Origin: Phycomyces blakesleeanus NRRL 1555(-)
Taxonomy: Eukaryota; Mucoromycota; Mucoromycetes; Mucorales; Phycomycetaceae
Assembly: GCF_001638985.1 (NCBI RefSeq)
Contig: NW_017265138.1
Location: 2,471,993-2,535,992, forward strand
DNA length: 64,000 nt
Reading direction: 5' to 3'
Position 1 is the stretch's first letter. The number at the start of each line of letters is the position of its first letter. The notes beneath the pieces were generated by a model. That model was not told where the DNA came from. It did not search any database and saw only the letters and a list, made by a program, of their open reading frames with translations. Both the position numbers and the translations under genes were made by a program. This document shows positions 44,026 through 57,706 of this stretch, in pieces.

Positions 44026-47000
44026 ATGTCAACACCACCAAAAGATCATAATGGGATGACGTTCTCACCAGGTTCTTCACCTAATTCGATGGGTTCCAAC
44101 TGGCTTTACAACAAAAGTGCTCGAGGAAACTCACCTCGTCTTGTCCAGCGACGACTGACTGATGCGGATCATGCAAAGCCACGCGCATTTGTTCCTCAGC
44201 GATTGTAAGCAAATATAACTAATTTTCTTTTTAAAAAAAAACCTAATTTCTATTTTGATTTCTGCCTATATTATTGCAGTGACAAGAACGAAGGCTACAA
44301 TTCACCAAGACGAGTTTCCCAGTCGTTTCCTATTCATGACACACCCGACTTCACAACCGGACCACGTTTGATCGGAAAACCGAGCCAACCTTCACTTGAT
44401 CCCCGGCAATGGCTAAATCAAGTGACAAGTCTGGTCAAGACTCGAAACGGAAGTGTACTTGGTCGTAATGCTATCCTTAAAATGGATCATTTTTCAAGTG
44501 GTAAATATATCCTGCTTAAAAGAAGATGGAAAGCGGAAATAATAATAATAATAATAAGATAAAATATAAAACTCAATACGCATCAATCACAGGTACCAAT
44601 ACAAAACTGGATTTTCATTTGCAGGGAGCACCTAACTTCCGTGTTGCAGAACTTAGTGTATATGGTGTTGCACAACCGACGGTATGTGTATATCTCTTGT
44701 CTAGAAGGCGTGAGAATATGAAGGGTATTTTTGCCAAATTTAAGAGTAACAGAGGGTTTCATGATAAGAGTTTTGGAACTTAATAAGGGGAAAATATTGG
44801 TATGCTGACCATCAAATATGGGACTATATTTGTGTACAGGTCATTGGCTTATCAAGCATTCTCGCGCTCTTACACTGTCACCCAAAAAGCCATACTCCAC
44901 AGTCTTGTACTTGGTAAGGAAGTCAAAATCTTTATCTATTTATTTGATTGATATTGACGCAGAATATAGGTTCCTGACAAGAGAAGAGCCTTTGGGTATG
45001 TACGGGATATGCTTTATAAATAAAAGAAAACATTATTTAATTTTGAAACTTATGGTTTGTGTAGTCTATTTGAATGGATACCCTTATGTGTTGAGAGACT
45101 ACGCTAGTCCGATGCAGAACATGAGTACCTTCCTAGGAATCAATGCAGCCCGGTTAGAAAAGGTTGAGGAACGCTTAAAAGATGATGTACTCAAAGAGAG
45201 TAAAAAAATGGGCGGTCTGCTGCTAGTACATCAGGAATTAGGTATGTTTAGGTTGCCATTATAGAGCTACTTCAGCGATTGTACTACATGTTAACTATAT
45301 TTCACTAAATTCATAGCTGATGGGTCTGTGGTGCCTTGCTTTATCGCTGCCGACAAAGTACAAACACCGCGAGAAGGTAAGATAAGCTTTATATATATAT
45401 ATATATCTTTCTTTTTTTTTATAGCTTTTTATAAATTAATTTTGCACAATAGTATTTGAAGCGTTCCAAGCACAAGGATACCGTATCAAATATTTTCGTA
45501 TCCCTATCTCGCCCGTACAAGCACCCGAAGACAATTACTTTGACGAATATGTGCGTGTCATCAAAACACTTGAGCCCACGGACCCTCTCATCTTTAACTG
45601 TGGCATGGGCGCCGTTCGAAGTAAGTGCCTTAATAAGCCAATCAAAGTATACAATGCTCACATGTCACCTTTAGCAACCGTCGGCATCATTGTAGCTCAG
45701 ATTATCCGAAGAACACAGCTGATTGAAAGAGGTGACCCAGATCCATTCCCTATTCCTGGCTACACTTACAGTGCACAAGGCAACGGTCAAGCCACAGAGC
45801 AATCTAGTGCATTTTCCTCTGACATTGTCAAAGGCCTTGAAGAAGCTGATACAGTCAGCACTCAAAACCATGCTCTTCTGAGAGTTATCTATGTACTCGA
45901 AAAAGGTATATAATACAACCTTAATGTCTAGTCTCACAAGTCAATCAATAAATAGCATTAGATTCAAAGATGTCCCCTCGTTCGGCAATTGAATGGACTA
46001 TGGAAAGAGGAAGTTTGATTGAGAATCTGAAGGAAGCAATTCTCGGCAACTACCAGTCGGTCCTATCACTTGCATCTGTCCTTGACAGTGGTGTGTTTAG
46101 CAAGCGAATGCTAGACAAGATCATTGATCGGTGTAAGTCTATATTAAAACTAATGGTATATCATTGTATTGATTTGATTTTGACTTGCAAAAAAAAACAC
46201 CCCTCAAAAAACAGCTGATGCGGTGATCAACATTCGAGAGGATATTCTGACAAACCGAATCCGTCAAACCACCCAGACATTCTCGTCCAAAGAAGATCCA
46301 AGAAACTCGTACCTGGCTAAGGCTATGGCGGGTCTTCAGAGATACTCGTTCTTGCTGTGTTTTACTGCATACATCAATGAATCACCAGACACTCGTTTTG
46401 AAACAAGATTCTCAGATTGGGTTAGAGCTCGCTCTGAGATCTGGACTATGATCCAGCATTTGAGACGTAAAGGACCCCAGTTTTACCTTTTCCGCCCTGT
46501 CGATGATCTTCGCAATCTTACCTCAAACAAAAACCCAGGCGTGATGGCAGGTCGTCATGGTGAATTTGGCTATGGCCAAGGCATGTTTGAAATGATGGGT
46601 GCTGGCGCCCAGTCTGGAACTGTTGCAAGCGAAATGGAGGACTTTATTCTCAAGGTAAATTCAATAACAATAGTATCAAGTATTAATAAGAATCCTTCTG
46701 GTCACAACTCATCTAAATGAAATTATTTAAATAATACAGGCACGTACAGGTGTCGTATTGACTTCCCAGACAATTCTCAAGGTTGATTTCTGGCGCCATT
46801 GCTACATGGATGAAACCGAAAATAATGAAATGCTCTCAAGAGCTCATACCCCAAGCTTTACCCCTGTCGATCCTCTCGCGGATGCCCAATCTCTTGAGAT
46901 GAGCGACAGCAAGAAGCACCATATATTCTTTATAGATGGTGTCTCAAACTTTAGACGAGTCAGACACACTCATGTGTATGGTGTTGCGCAGCCAACTGTT

Positions 47001-49813
47001 GATGGATTGCGCAAAGTAATTCGCAGACTTCTTACCGACAAGCCACGCAATGAAAAGATCCTGTGGGTCAATCTCAGAGAAGAGCCTATTATATATATCA
47101 ATGGTATTCCATACGTTCTTCGCGACCGATATTTTACTCTGCGCAACATAAGGGCTTACAAGGGAATTACCGGTGCACGTCTTGAGCAGCTTGAAGAAAG
47201 ACTTAAGGAGGATGTCCAGCGAGAGGTTGTCAACTATGATGGTAGAATCCTATTGCACGGCGAAGATAAAGAAGGAGATGTTCAACCAGCATGGGAAGAA
47301 GTGCAAGTGGATGATGTCATGACCGTCCGTGAAGTAATGGAATCGGTAGCTTATGAAATATCCCAGGAGCTAAATGACGAAGTTGGTGACGATGTTCACC
47401 AAGAAAGCTCGGTTCTAGATTATCATCGAGTACCAATTACAGCCGAAAAGTCACCAGACATCAATGATTTTGATGAATTGCGTAACTTGGTTGCAAGCGT
47501 AGAGTTATCCAAGACTGCTCTGATAATGTAAGCACATGTTTCACAGCTTTAAATTAACATGGCAATCAATTGTTTCTACTACAATGAGTGATGGGTTCAC
47601 ACTTGCTCAACACATCTATTCTGAAACACAGGAACTGTCAGATTGGCTTGGGAAGATCTACCATTGGCACAGTGATTGCGACACTACTGACACGCTGGAT
47701 GAGTCAAAACACACAACAAGAAGTAGCCACCAAAACTGCTCCTCCCAAATATCTTAACTACCAAATCATCAACAGTTTACTGCGAGTGATCAAGAACGGA
47801 CTCGAGATCAAGAGTATCGTAGACGATGCAATTGACAAATGCGGTGCATACCTTAACTTACGTGATGTGATCGAGAGTACCCACATTCAAGCTGAAAGTG
47901 AACCTGATCTGAAGAAGCGTAAACGCATTGTTAAGCGCGGAATTCTTGCTTTGGAACGTTACTTCCTCTTGATTTGCTTCCAAGCTTACCTGAGCAGTAC
48001 CTCGCCTGATATTATCGGAGAGACCGAATCCTTTGAACAGTGGATCAAACGCCACGGTGAATTGCGCACGATCCAGCATGAACTACGTAGACAAGACCTT
48101 AGCTTGCTAGTACCAGTTGAAAAATCTATGGGTGATGGTGTTGCCCTTTCAAGTGAAGTTATGAAAGTCGTGAGTGCGCGCCATGGCCAGGTATTGGCCC
48201 AGCAGACAATTCTCAAACACGATGCTTTCCCTGGCTGTCAGAAAATGAGCCTCAAAGAAAAGATTGATGGTGCTTACAACTTTAGACGTGTTGAGGTCAA
48301 GAAAGTCAAAAGTGCGGTCAAGTATGGTGGGCTGGCAGCAAACAAGAGTGGTCTAGCTGCTGATATGGAACGCCAAGAAGATGATATTCCAAGCTCTCCT
48401 TTTATTTGTGGATGTGCAATGCCATCTAAAGACGCCATCAAAGCAGTCCTAAAATCAATGAATGCCGGACCAGGTGGAAAGCGCAAGGTTCTCTGGACTT
48501 GTTTGCGCGAAGAGCCCGTTCTGTATGTCAACAAACAGCCATATGTCCTTCGTTTGTTCCAAGACCCACTAAAGAATCTCGAGACAACTGGTATTGCCAA
48601 AGAACGAGTGGAGTCCATGGAAAACAGAATGCGACTGGATGTTTTGGAGGAACTCAAAGAATATGATAGCCGTTTGCTATTACATGATGAAGAGCAGACC
48701 GAGAAAGGTGGATTCACACTTATTGTAAGTACTGTCTCTAATGTGTAATACTACAACCTCTCCCACACATACTCACTTACACACGCACACCTCGTTGTAT
48801 ACTTGCCTTTTTCTTTCTTTCTTTCTTTTTTTAGCCAATTTGGGAGACTGTACCAGTAGAGTGTGTGGAGACCCCAGCACAAGCCTTCCAATCTATAGTT
48901 GATGAAGGATATCAGGTGGATTACCTTAGAATTCCCATGTAAGGATTTATAATTTAATAATGAAAACTGTTAATTAACATTTCATTATTATGATTATTAT
49001 TCAATTTCGATCTACAGTACAGATGAACAGGCACCTATCCCGGATGTTTTTGATCAACTTGTCCAAAGAATGCTGAGCGCCAATGCTGGTGTTGATGCCT
49101 TATTCAATTGTCAGATGGGGTAAGCTGCTTTATCCTATATTACTTTCCCACGCACATAAATCTCACCCCTCGCTGTTTTACTTTTATTTTATTTTTTCAG
49201 ACGTGGTCGTACTACCACTGGAATGGTGACGGCCTGTTTGATGTCCATGATTCTCAAGAATGATTCTCTTGCAGACATGACAAGTTCTTACATTGTCGAT
49301 CCTTCTTCAGAACCTTCAACCCCAGTATCATCATCGGCACTCGGTTTATATAACAAGGTCGTTGATGAATCGTTTGAAGAACGCGAACGTTACCTGAATG
49401 GAGAATATAAAATAATTCTTCAGTTGGTGAGCGTCCTGACCTACGGTAAGCTTGCTAAGCGCCTCACAGATCAGGCCATCAATATGTGCGACCATATGCA
49501 GAACTTGCGCAAAGCAATGTACGACTACAAGCTCAGGCTAGATGCCACTGAAGACCGCAATGGCAAGAAGTGGAAGGCTACACGCGAGGTTGCTATCAAT
49601 TATCTTGTCCGATACTTTTATCTTATCGTATTCGCAAACTATCTCCTCGAAGAAACCGACAATAGTCTGGGTGAACTAGAATCAGGAGATGAATGTGAAG
49701 AAGATACGATCTGTGATAAGGAGGCGCGAAAGATGAGCACTTTCAAGTCCTGGCTCAATGGACGCCGAGAGATCACAAATATTATAAAACTCCAGGCAGT
49801 CGATTTATCCTAG
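44026..49813 (+). CDS. PALD1: Paladin-like protein with three phytase/PTP-type CX5R domains
   Basis: Sixteen exons: 44026-44204, 44280-44500, 44593-44681, 44840-44913, 44970-44995, 45065-45241, 45317-45376, 45453-45620, 45675-45905, 45956-46132, 46215-46654, 46740-47527, 47632-48724, 48835-48938, 49018-49119, 49201-49813; 1,513 residues. Three tandem units each carry YGVAQPT-like, REEP-x-x-YxNGxPYVLR and a P-loop: CGMGAVR (325-331), CQIGLGR (879-885), CQMGRGR (1307-1313). These fit the phytase-like cysteine phosphatase fold. Known paladins act on phosphoinositides in endosomal signalling, and catalytic activity has been debated. All three loops keep Cys and Arg. The N-terminal ~120 residues are low complexity. 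The smallest exon is 26 nt. Confidence 0.92.
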
Positions 49814-50249
49814 ATAAAAAAAATGAGTTTATTCTTATTCTTACTTTTCTTTCTTTCTCTTGTTAAAAAACTTACCAATCACTTGTCATACCACAAAATA
49901 ATTCCATACATACACACGCACAAAAAAGCTTCCGTTGGATCGACGTGTTACAAAATAGCTTTTATCTATCATTTTTGTATTAAAGTTTCGATTCTGGGGT
50001 GGTACAGTCTCCAGTGAAGCCCAAATCAATAAAATTCATTGGTTCCAAATATGTGTATACTTTCGGTACTCTGCTTACACAGATCAAAGTCATTTGCCTT
50101 TTTGATAGCAAGTAATATTTTTAAGCACAGGAATAAATGATAAGGTAACCTTATAGTAATAGGTAAATTATTTGTTTGTGTGTAAGTATTACGAGGATAA
50201 GGAGGAGAGAGAAAAAAAATGATATAAATACTTAGAAATCAAGACAACC
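49814..50249. other. Paladin 3' flank and promoter of the symporter gene
   Basis: No coding sequence. Contains an AATAAAA signal at about 50028 and a purine-rich GGAGGAGAGAG stretch at about 50200-50212 just upstream of the next gene. Confidence 0.5.
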
Positions 50250-52608
50250 ATGGCTTTAATCCTTTATACTCTCTTAATGCCATCACATCCCATATTAAAA
50301 AAGCTGGGTGGAGTAAAAACCATCTTTGGAGGTCTTGAGATCCCTCTGGACACTGTTGAAGTCAAGAAACCATACCCAAAGTTAGCAGTCAAGGTTGGAG
50401 GTGCCATTGGATACGCGTTTTTTACTTTCATATGGAATCCAATCGTCTACACCTTCCGGTTCCTTTCTCGCCACACAAACCTGACCGAGTGGATCATATT
50501 CTCTATGGTGGTTGGTATTCTCATCGGAAACTTTGCTCCTGACTTTGGTGTTCAGCTCAAACCACTCGGAACTGCCTTTATCAACATGATTACTACCATC
50601 GAAACTCCTCTGATCTTCTCCACTCTTGTGGTCGGTATTGCTGGCCATGGTGATGATGTAGGAAAGGTCGGAAGACTGGCGGTCAAGTCTATTATTGTGA
50701 GTGGGATTTATCAAGTCATTTCTCTTTTATTTTACAAAGCAAACATTAGATTAATTTTTCTTTTTTGATTTAGTATTTTGAGGTCATTACTACATTTGCT
50801 CTTGCCGTTGGACTTATTATGGCAAATTTGCTTAAACCTGGGTCTGGTGTTACACTTGTCGGTGATGCAGGCGTTGGTGCAGAGTACGCCGAAAAACAAA
50901 GTGGTATCTCTTGGGAGACAGAATTGAACTTGATTATTCCAAAGAACTTTTTTGTTGCCGCTTACGAGAACAAAATCCTTTCGATTGTGTTTTGCGCCGC
51001 CATGTTTTCATGCGCCATGATGCTTGCTGACAAGAAATCAAAGGCAGTCATGCTTCAAGTTAATCACAGTCTATCTATGGTAATAAATGGCAAAACAAAC
51101 ATAAAGTACTGATCTGTTACAAGATTATTTTTCTTTTCATTTTGTGAGAAAACTAATGGTCTGCTTATTCTAACTCTCGATTGCTTGATATTGATATTGT
51201 TCTAATGAATATTACAGGTTATGTTCAAGTTTGTGGGTCTTGTAATGAATTGTAAGTACAAAATATCAATACTTTGTCTTGGTCTCTTTTCAATGAGTCC
51301 TATATATATCTCACCTTATCTAACTTATTCTTGATTTGGTTTTGGGTAGATGCTCCTATCGGTAAGACCAGTTTTCCTTTTTTGTGGCCAGAAAACCGCT
51401 TGGATCAAGATTCGCTGAGTTTGAGTTTAATAAATCAGTCAATCAACCTAACCATTTTATTTTAATTTCGATTGTACGCAGGTATTGGGGCTGGCTTAGC
51501 TGCCACCGTGGGTACAAGTGGAATTGAAGTTCTCAGGAATCTTGGAAAGCTGATCGGCTCACTATATGCTGCACTTGTTATTTTTGTAATTGTGATCCTG
51601 CTTCCGGTCATGTTTATGGCACGAGTGCCTATACTCGGATTCTTTAGAGCCATAGGCCAACCCTGGCTGATTGCTTTTAGTTCAGCATCAAGCGAATCAG
51701 CTCTTCCAAAGGCTATGGAGCGTATGCGCCAGTTTGGATGCCCTAACTCTCTCACCGCATTTGTAATCCCATGGTGAGCTTAATTTCTGATCTATGGTGT
51801 CTGCTGTTTCTAGTTTGTGTATATTTCTTGGGTTGCAGTGATACATCGTACTAAAGTTAGGCTAAATGGATTTGGTTGTTTAGTGGATACTCTTTCAATC
51901 TCGATGGTAGCACATTGTATCTTGCTTTGGCTAGTATTTTTGCAGCACAGGCTGGCGGTATGAATTTGCCAATAGGAACCCAACTCAGTATCATGGGAAC
52001 TCTCATGTTGTCTTCCAAGGGTGTAGCTGCTATTCCGCGCGCGTCTCTGATCGTACTTGCCGGCACATTATCCCAAGTAAGATACACTTACTGATAATAG
52101 TAAAAGAAAAAAAAACAAACAAACAATCAAATGTTTCCCACCCATCCCGCCACCTTTTTTCTTCTTTTCTTAAGTAGACCCTAAATCAGGGTTGAAACCT
52201 TATTCCATATCCTTATCTAATTTTTTTTATATTCTTTGTGTTCAGTATAATCTACCTGAACAGGCAATTCCAATGATTATGGGAGTCGACGCTCTAATGG
52301 ATATGGGTCGTACTTCTATTAACGTACTCGGTAACTGCCTTGGTTGCTGCGTAATGTCTCGTGTCGAAGGCTCTTTCCGTGGCGATGTATGGAAAGAAGA
52401 AGAAGCAGATCGTAGACAAGAAGCTATGGACGCTGTTGCAGCTGCTGAAGCCAAGGAGAATGGAAGCATCAACTCTGGCCGGTCCCAAGTTGATGAGGAA
52501 CTCAAAGACATTGTTGTTCATACTGAAAAGGCAACCAGCAGCACAAATCATCAAAGCAATCATGGAATTGATGTTTTTGAATACGAGAGTCCAAAACCCA
52601 AGCATTAA
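50250..52608 (+). CDS. Dicarboxylate/amino acid:cation symporter (SLC1/DctA-GltP family)
   Basis: Exons: 50250-50696, 50774-51079, 51218-51251, 51350-51361 (12 nt), 51482-51773, 51884-52076, 52246-52608; 548 residues. Multi-pass plasma-membrane carrier importing C4-dicarboxylates or glutamate/aspartate with cations. Visible family marks are LTEWIIFSMVVGILIG (first TM), NYAPIGIGAGLAATVG, the serine-rich hairpin SSASSESALP (333-342) and the substrate motif GYSFNLDGST (365-374). The cytoplasmic tail is charged (~100 residues). The NLDG-S and SSES versions resemble bacterial DctA more than animal EAATs. Start 50250 is the first ATG; 50278 is an alternative. The microexon supplies most of APIG and is required for frame. 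Substrate is inference. Confidence 0.93.
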
Positions 52609-55502
52609 CCATGTAAACCAATACTTTACTATCTTTACAGTAAAAGTAAAAGTAATAGTATTATTATTATATATATATATAAATACTTATGTATTAATTG
52701 ACTCTGTAAAACAGATATATTTGAATGTATTACCATAATCCATACAGCATCCAAAAGTGCTACTTTAATAAATACCCTCTTTTTTCTCAAATCACATTTG
52801 GCAAACTATTCATAAAACATTCCAAAGAGGCTATATATAATACAATTATTAGCTACTATTGATGAAGAAGTTAAGGTAGTTCCCAATCAGCACAAACACT
52901 TTTTGAAATTAGTTTTTCCCAAACAATTTTTGTACATAATTGCGTAGAAGAAGTACTTTGTAAGTATCTATACGTCCAAACACCTGAATAGAACATTCAA
53001 AGTTTGATATAGTACTAATAGTAGAAGAATAAAAAAATCATTTTAAATAAATGAATACTATTATACTCTAAACATTACCAAGTTTACCGCTGAAATAGAT
53101 ACTTCTTTAATAAAAAAATTGAGTATTTTGATCATAATAGCAAATCGAATGCAGAAAATCAACCATAAATCCGTATCTGTTAGGTAAAGTGGCTCTACAT
53201 TAATAACTAATATATCTGGTCTTATTAAGACCCTCCATTTTGATTTTGTTTGATATTGATTACTCTAATATTGATCAAAACATCCTATTATTTCAATCTA
53301 AAAACACACACACACATTTACTAATGGATTTTTAGCCATTTGCACCAAAAGTCCATACCTGATGCTACCTTTTTTCATTAAGCCGTACACATCAAAAAAA
53401 TCAGATATTCTGTTTTTTTTTACAAAGTAGAATTTTGTATAGAGATGACTGGTCTCTGTAAGTACGTATTTAACCAACAACAGATCGATATTTACGGGGT
53501 TATCGATATTTTCACCACTAAACTATGGTGTTTAAATATCCAACAGTAAATATGTGCACACCCAAAAACCATTCGCTTTGTGCGCATGGCAGGCTTTGTG
53601 ATAGCTTAACATAAGATTTTATCAAAATAACAATGGTATTTATACATTTTTCCAAGAGACATGAGCATAATAGAATGGTAATATTTTGAAGTATATATAT
53701 ATAAAGAATTCTTCTTATTAGGAGGCTTAAAGATAATATGCAAGAGTGTTCTTTAAAGAATGAATTGTGTGTGTGGTTTTAAGATACACTTTACATCCGA
53801 TATAATAATATGGTAACTGTATCTTTTCTCTCTGTTAATATCACTATATCAAGATTTGACTACGCCAGTTTAGAGTTTAGGGTTTAGACACAAAGATGTA
53901 TATATACATATACACACGTTATATATAATAGACCCAAACCTTTGGATATAGAATTATTGTTTTTAAACTTGAATGAACCAAAAAAAAAAGACTACCAGTT
54001 TTATATGATTGGGGGAGTCACAGTAAAAGAGAACATTCTTGAGGTTGTTGTACATGAATCTTTGAATGAGGCTTTTTTTTTCTTTAAATAAAAAAGTTTA
54101 ATAAGTAAGAATGTACTTATGTTTGGTGATGTTTATTCATCTTGAAATGTCAATGGGCAAGTGAATGGTAAATTTATGGTGGAGTACCTTATTTTCAGTA
54201 CAATAGAGCATAAATGTAATCTTTAATCAGGTCAAAGAAACAGTATATTATATAAACGATCATATAAAGAAAAATAAGAAAAAGAAGAAGTACAAAGAGA
54301 CAATACATTTGATGGTTTGATGGTGGTAGATACGATTGTTGCTTCCATTCAAATATAGCTATTTACACATGATATGAAAGTTAGTATATTATTGATGCTG
54401 TAAATACAACTTTATTCACAGTAACCTTGTTGGTATAAATGGATGCTTGTGTAGGATGATCAAACAGTCACTCTATATATAGTTTAGATGAGAAGATTAT
54501 CGATCTTGAACAATCAATCCATCCATCAATCCATCAATCCATCAATCAATCTCTTTATTACTTTCTTTTTAGACGTCTTGTTTAATTAACATTTACACAA
54601 ACTAGACAACAAGAGCCTTTGAAAGACAGGTATTTAGGAGTATAAATTGTATACCGTACAGTTTGTTTTCAGTCATAATTTTGGCAGGTTAATAAGATGT
54701 TTGTTGCAAGCCATCAAAAGTACAAAGCAATTATTTACATTACATCTTATATCACTTAATATATTTTTGCTCAAAAATAAATTTTTTTATTTTATATTTA
54801 TTTTGGTAGACAGGCATTGCATTGAATTACAACAAGAGTAGTTACATTTTTGTATGCTAATTTATTCTTGGTTTTGTTGCTGTGTGGTACATTTGTGTGT
54901 TTCTATGCGTCTAGTAGCAAAATTTCCCACGTGTCCTTATCAGCTTTAATCTTTTCCATCTAAAATATCCAAAGCACCCTCTACTCTAGTTGGCTCAACT
55001 TCCCCCCACCTCCACCCCCACTCTCGTCCCCCACCCCCCGCACCAAACACCAAAAAAAGAATAAAATAAAACAATTAAAAATAATTAAAAATGAGGGGCA
55101 GAATTGAGACGAAAACAGAGTTTTAGAGAAAAGGTGTTATTAAGATGATATTTTGTGTGGATGATTTGAGCATGATATACAGATCAGAGCAGAGTAGAGT
55201 AGAGCAGAGCAGAGCAAAAATGAAAATAAGATGAATTGATATTGAGAAATTTGTATATACATACACATATTCAAAAGCAAGGATAAACAATAAGTCTGGT
55301 AAGAAAAAATATAAGCAGTGTGAATGAAGATGAAATGCGAAAAGAATATATGTATATATGTATGTATGAAGTTATGAAGGTATGAATGTATGAATGTAGG
55401 TAAGTAATTATGTAAGTAAGTATGTTTGTTTGTTTGTATGTATGTATGTATGTATGAATGAATGAATGAAAAAAAATGTAGCAGAATGATGATAGACAAC
55501 AC
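52609..55502. other. Long AT-rich intergenic region
   Basis: About 2.9 kb between the 3' end of the symporter and the 3' end of PTC7. Features are only simple sequence: ATCCATCA repeats (about 54515-54555), a C-rich patch (about 55000-55045), AGCAG repeats (55190-55216) and TATG/GAAT repeats (about 55355-55470). No gene or transposon core recognised. Confidence 0.55.
55355..55470. repeat. Degenerate TATG/TGAA/TAAG tandem repeats
   Basis: Four-base units that drift between GTAT, GAAT and GTTT; antisense readings give artificial His/Tyr/Thr ORFs. Confidence 0.75.
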
Positions 55503-57191
55503 CTAGTCCTCTAGTGTGTTTACAGGACCCTGTCCGGCCAGGCTAACTACTGCAACAAGTACAGTTATATCATCTGCCTTTCCACCCTATTATTTATATT
55601 TATATATTGATATTAAATTAGTACTTTATAATTTATGAACTGATATTGACCAGTCAATCATAATTTCTGTCTTACCTGATAGTACAATCCTTCATGCATG
55701 GCTCTGACCTGAAACGGTGATGTCGGATTGTCCATGTCTTCACTTACTTGTTTGGCTCTAATGGCAAGTGCATCTGAAATAGACTGAGGATCGGCGTCTA
55801 TGGGAACAAGGGTATCTATCGCCAGACCATCAGTATTGGTATTGGTATTGGTGTCAGGATCGTTATCGTCGTACGAAGGATCCTCAATGTCTCCAAATTC
55901 ATCGTATTTAATGATAGGTCTCCCCATGCACCTGTGAACTTCTTCTAGAATTTCCTCATCGTAAAGATTGTCAAACAATCCATCAGATCCCAATATAATG
56001 ATGTCGCCTTCTTCCACTTTTACACTAAATTGCTATTGAAATTTGTTTTTTGTTTTTTGTTTTTTGTTTTTTGTTTATTGTTTATTGTTTTGTGATAATC
56101 AATAGATGGATAAATAAAGATTGCATTAGAATAAACTGCATATTACATATAGAGATAGATCAATAGATCAATAGATAGATAGGTCTATTTACCTGTGCAT
56201 CTGCTGGTGTATCGCATGAAGAAGTACCGAGTTGATATGGAAAATTGAATGAATGTTGTTGTTCTTCTGATCGAAATATGAAATTGTCTCGTCGGATAAC
56301 AGACACACCACAATCACCAATATTGGCCACCCGAAGTTCGTTCTGACACAGCAAGACAATACACGCAGTTGTTGATCCGACGATACCCTTGAAAGATCAT
56401 CCCACAAGAAAACATTATAACAAACACACATATAAATATTAATGTTAACATTGGTGAAACACACTCTTGTTAAGATTAAATTAAGTTTGTTTTTTAATAT
56501 ATAATTTACCTCTGATACTGTATCCTGGGTCGTTAGTTGATATGCTTTGTTCATGACGTCTACTGGACTTATTTGCTCATCCACGCCATATGGTTGGATA
56601 GCATCCCTTACACGTCCAATCTCTAGCTGAGCATAGTGCATTATTTTACGAGAATATAATGCGGGATTTGCACCTAAAGGATAAAATGAATATAGATAAA
56701 TATGGTTGATAATAGTAATAGTAATCATAATAAAGTAAAAGGTCTCTGTTGTCCGATATCACTATCATCGTATAATAAAATACACAGAAAGATTATTTCT
56801 ATTGGGCTTTACCGTCGCGAGTGCGCCATCCTCCTACTCCATCTGCTACACCCAGTGCGTCATGTCGTTTGAAGTAGGCGTCGTCTCCGAATTGCAGACT
56901 TGAATAGGCAGATTCGTCTTGTTCTGTAGTGATTGTGGAGTTTATTGGCTTTCCTCGTTTTGCGTATCCTGACACACCATGATGTAGAATAAAAGGGCGA
57001 GGGGTTGTTGATAGTGCAGGATCGAAAAAGTCAATCATGCTCAGGTTTGAGGGGATCTTTTCCTGTCTTGACATGACTGCTTCTGATCGTCGGTAGAGAG
57101 ATGCATGGATTTGGCGAATCAGAGGGCGTGTGAATAAAGACGATCGTAGACAGAATGAAGTATTGGAGTGGATGTGCTGTAAAAGGAACAT
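55503..57191 (-). CDS. PTC7: Mitochondrial PP2C-type protein phosphatase (Ptc7/PPTC7)
   Basis: Exons on the minus strand: 57191-56813, 56673-56510, 56387-56193, 56032-55676, 55586-55503; 392 residues. The Arg/Ser/Leu-rich N-terminus without acidic residues for ~35 positions fits a mitochondrial presequence. PPM motifs: FGDDAYF, GVADGVGGW (metal-binding Asp), GSTTACIVLL, NIGDCGVSVIRR, GSDGLFDN (second metal Asp) and GGKADDITVLVA near the end. This GVADGVGGW/TPADAQ/DGLFDN set is the Ptc7 subfamily, which dephosphorylates mitochondrial proteins including coenzyme Q biosynthesis factors. An Asn/Thr-Asp repeat (DTNTNTNTD) lies in a loop insert. ATG 57191 was chosen since longer in-frame starts add non-presequence residues. 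Confidence 0.93.
56043..56086. repeat. (TTTTTTG)n repeat in PTC7 intron
   Basis: Tandem TTTTTTG/TTTATTG heptamers just inside the intron before exon 4 (minus sense). Confidence 0.8.
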
Positions 57192-57706
57192 CTTGAAGTG
57201 GTAATGAGGATAGTAGTAGTAGTTAACAGGAATAGGAGTGTGTATATGTAAATAAGTAGAAAGGGAGATACAAGGTTGTGCCAAGCGGTTAAATAAAATA
57301 CAGTGCACAAATATGATAGAATAATAATAATAATAATAAAATAAAGAAAAGAAAAGAAAAAAAAAGAAAAAGAAAAAAAATTAAGCAAGCAAAATTTATC
57401 TATTATTTATACTTTATAGTTTACTATATTCTATGTCTTGTAATGGGTGTTTATATATATATATATATATATCATACATAAATACATGTGTGTTTATCTA
57501 ATGATCTAGACACATTATTATTATTATATATTTTAAAATTTATTTATTTATATATAATTTTATATCCTATAAGAAGAATATACTACATATATAAATATCA
57601 CTTGCCGCTTTATTATCTACAAATCTATACACACACTGATATTTAAGTATATATTTAATGTGTGCGAATCAAAAGAAAGACATTGAAAGAGTGACTATTG
57701 TAAGTA

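Noticed and set aside
53868..53888. TTTAGAGTTTAGGGTTTAGACA, telomere-like
   Set aside because: A single imperfect triplet of TTTAGGG-like units inside a spacer is not a telomeric tract.
55140..55502. 120-codon minus ORF rich in His/Tyr/Thr
   Set aside because: Encoded by TATG/GAAT tandem repeats downstream of PTC7.
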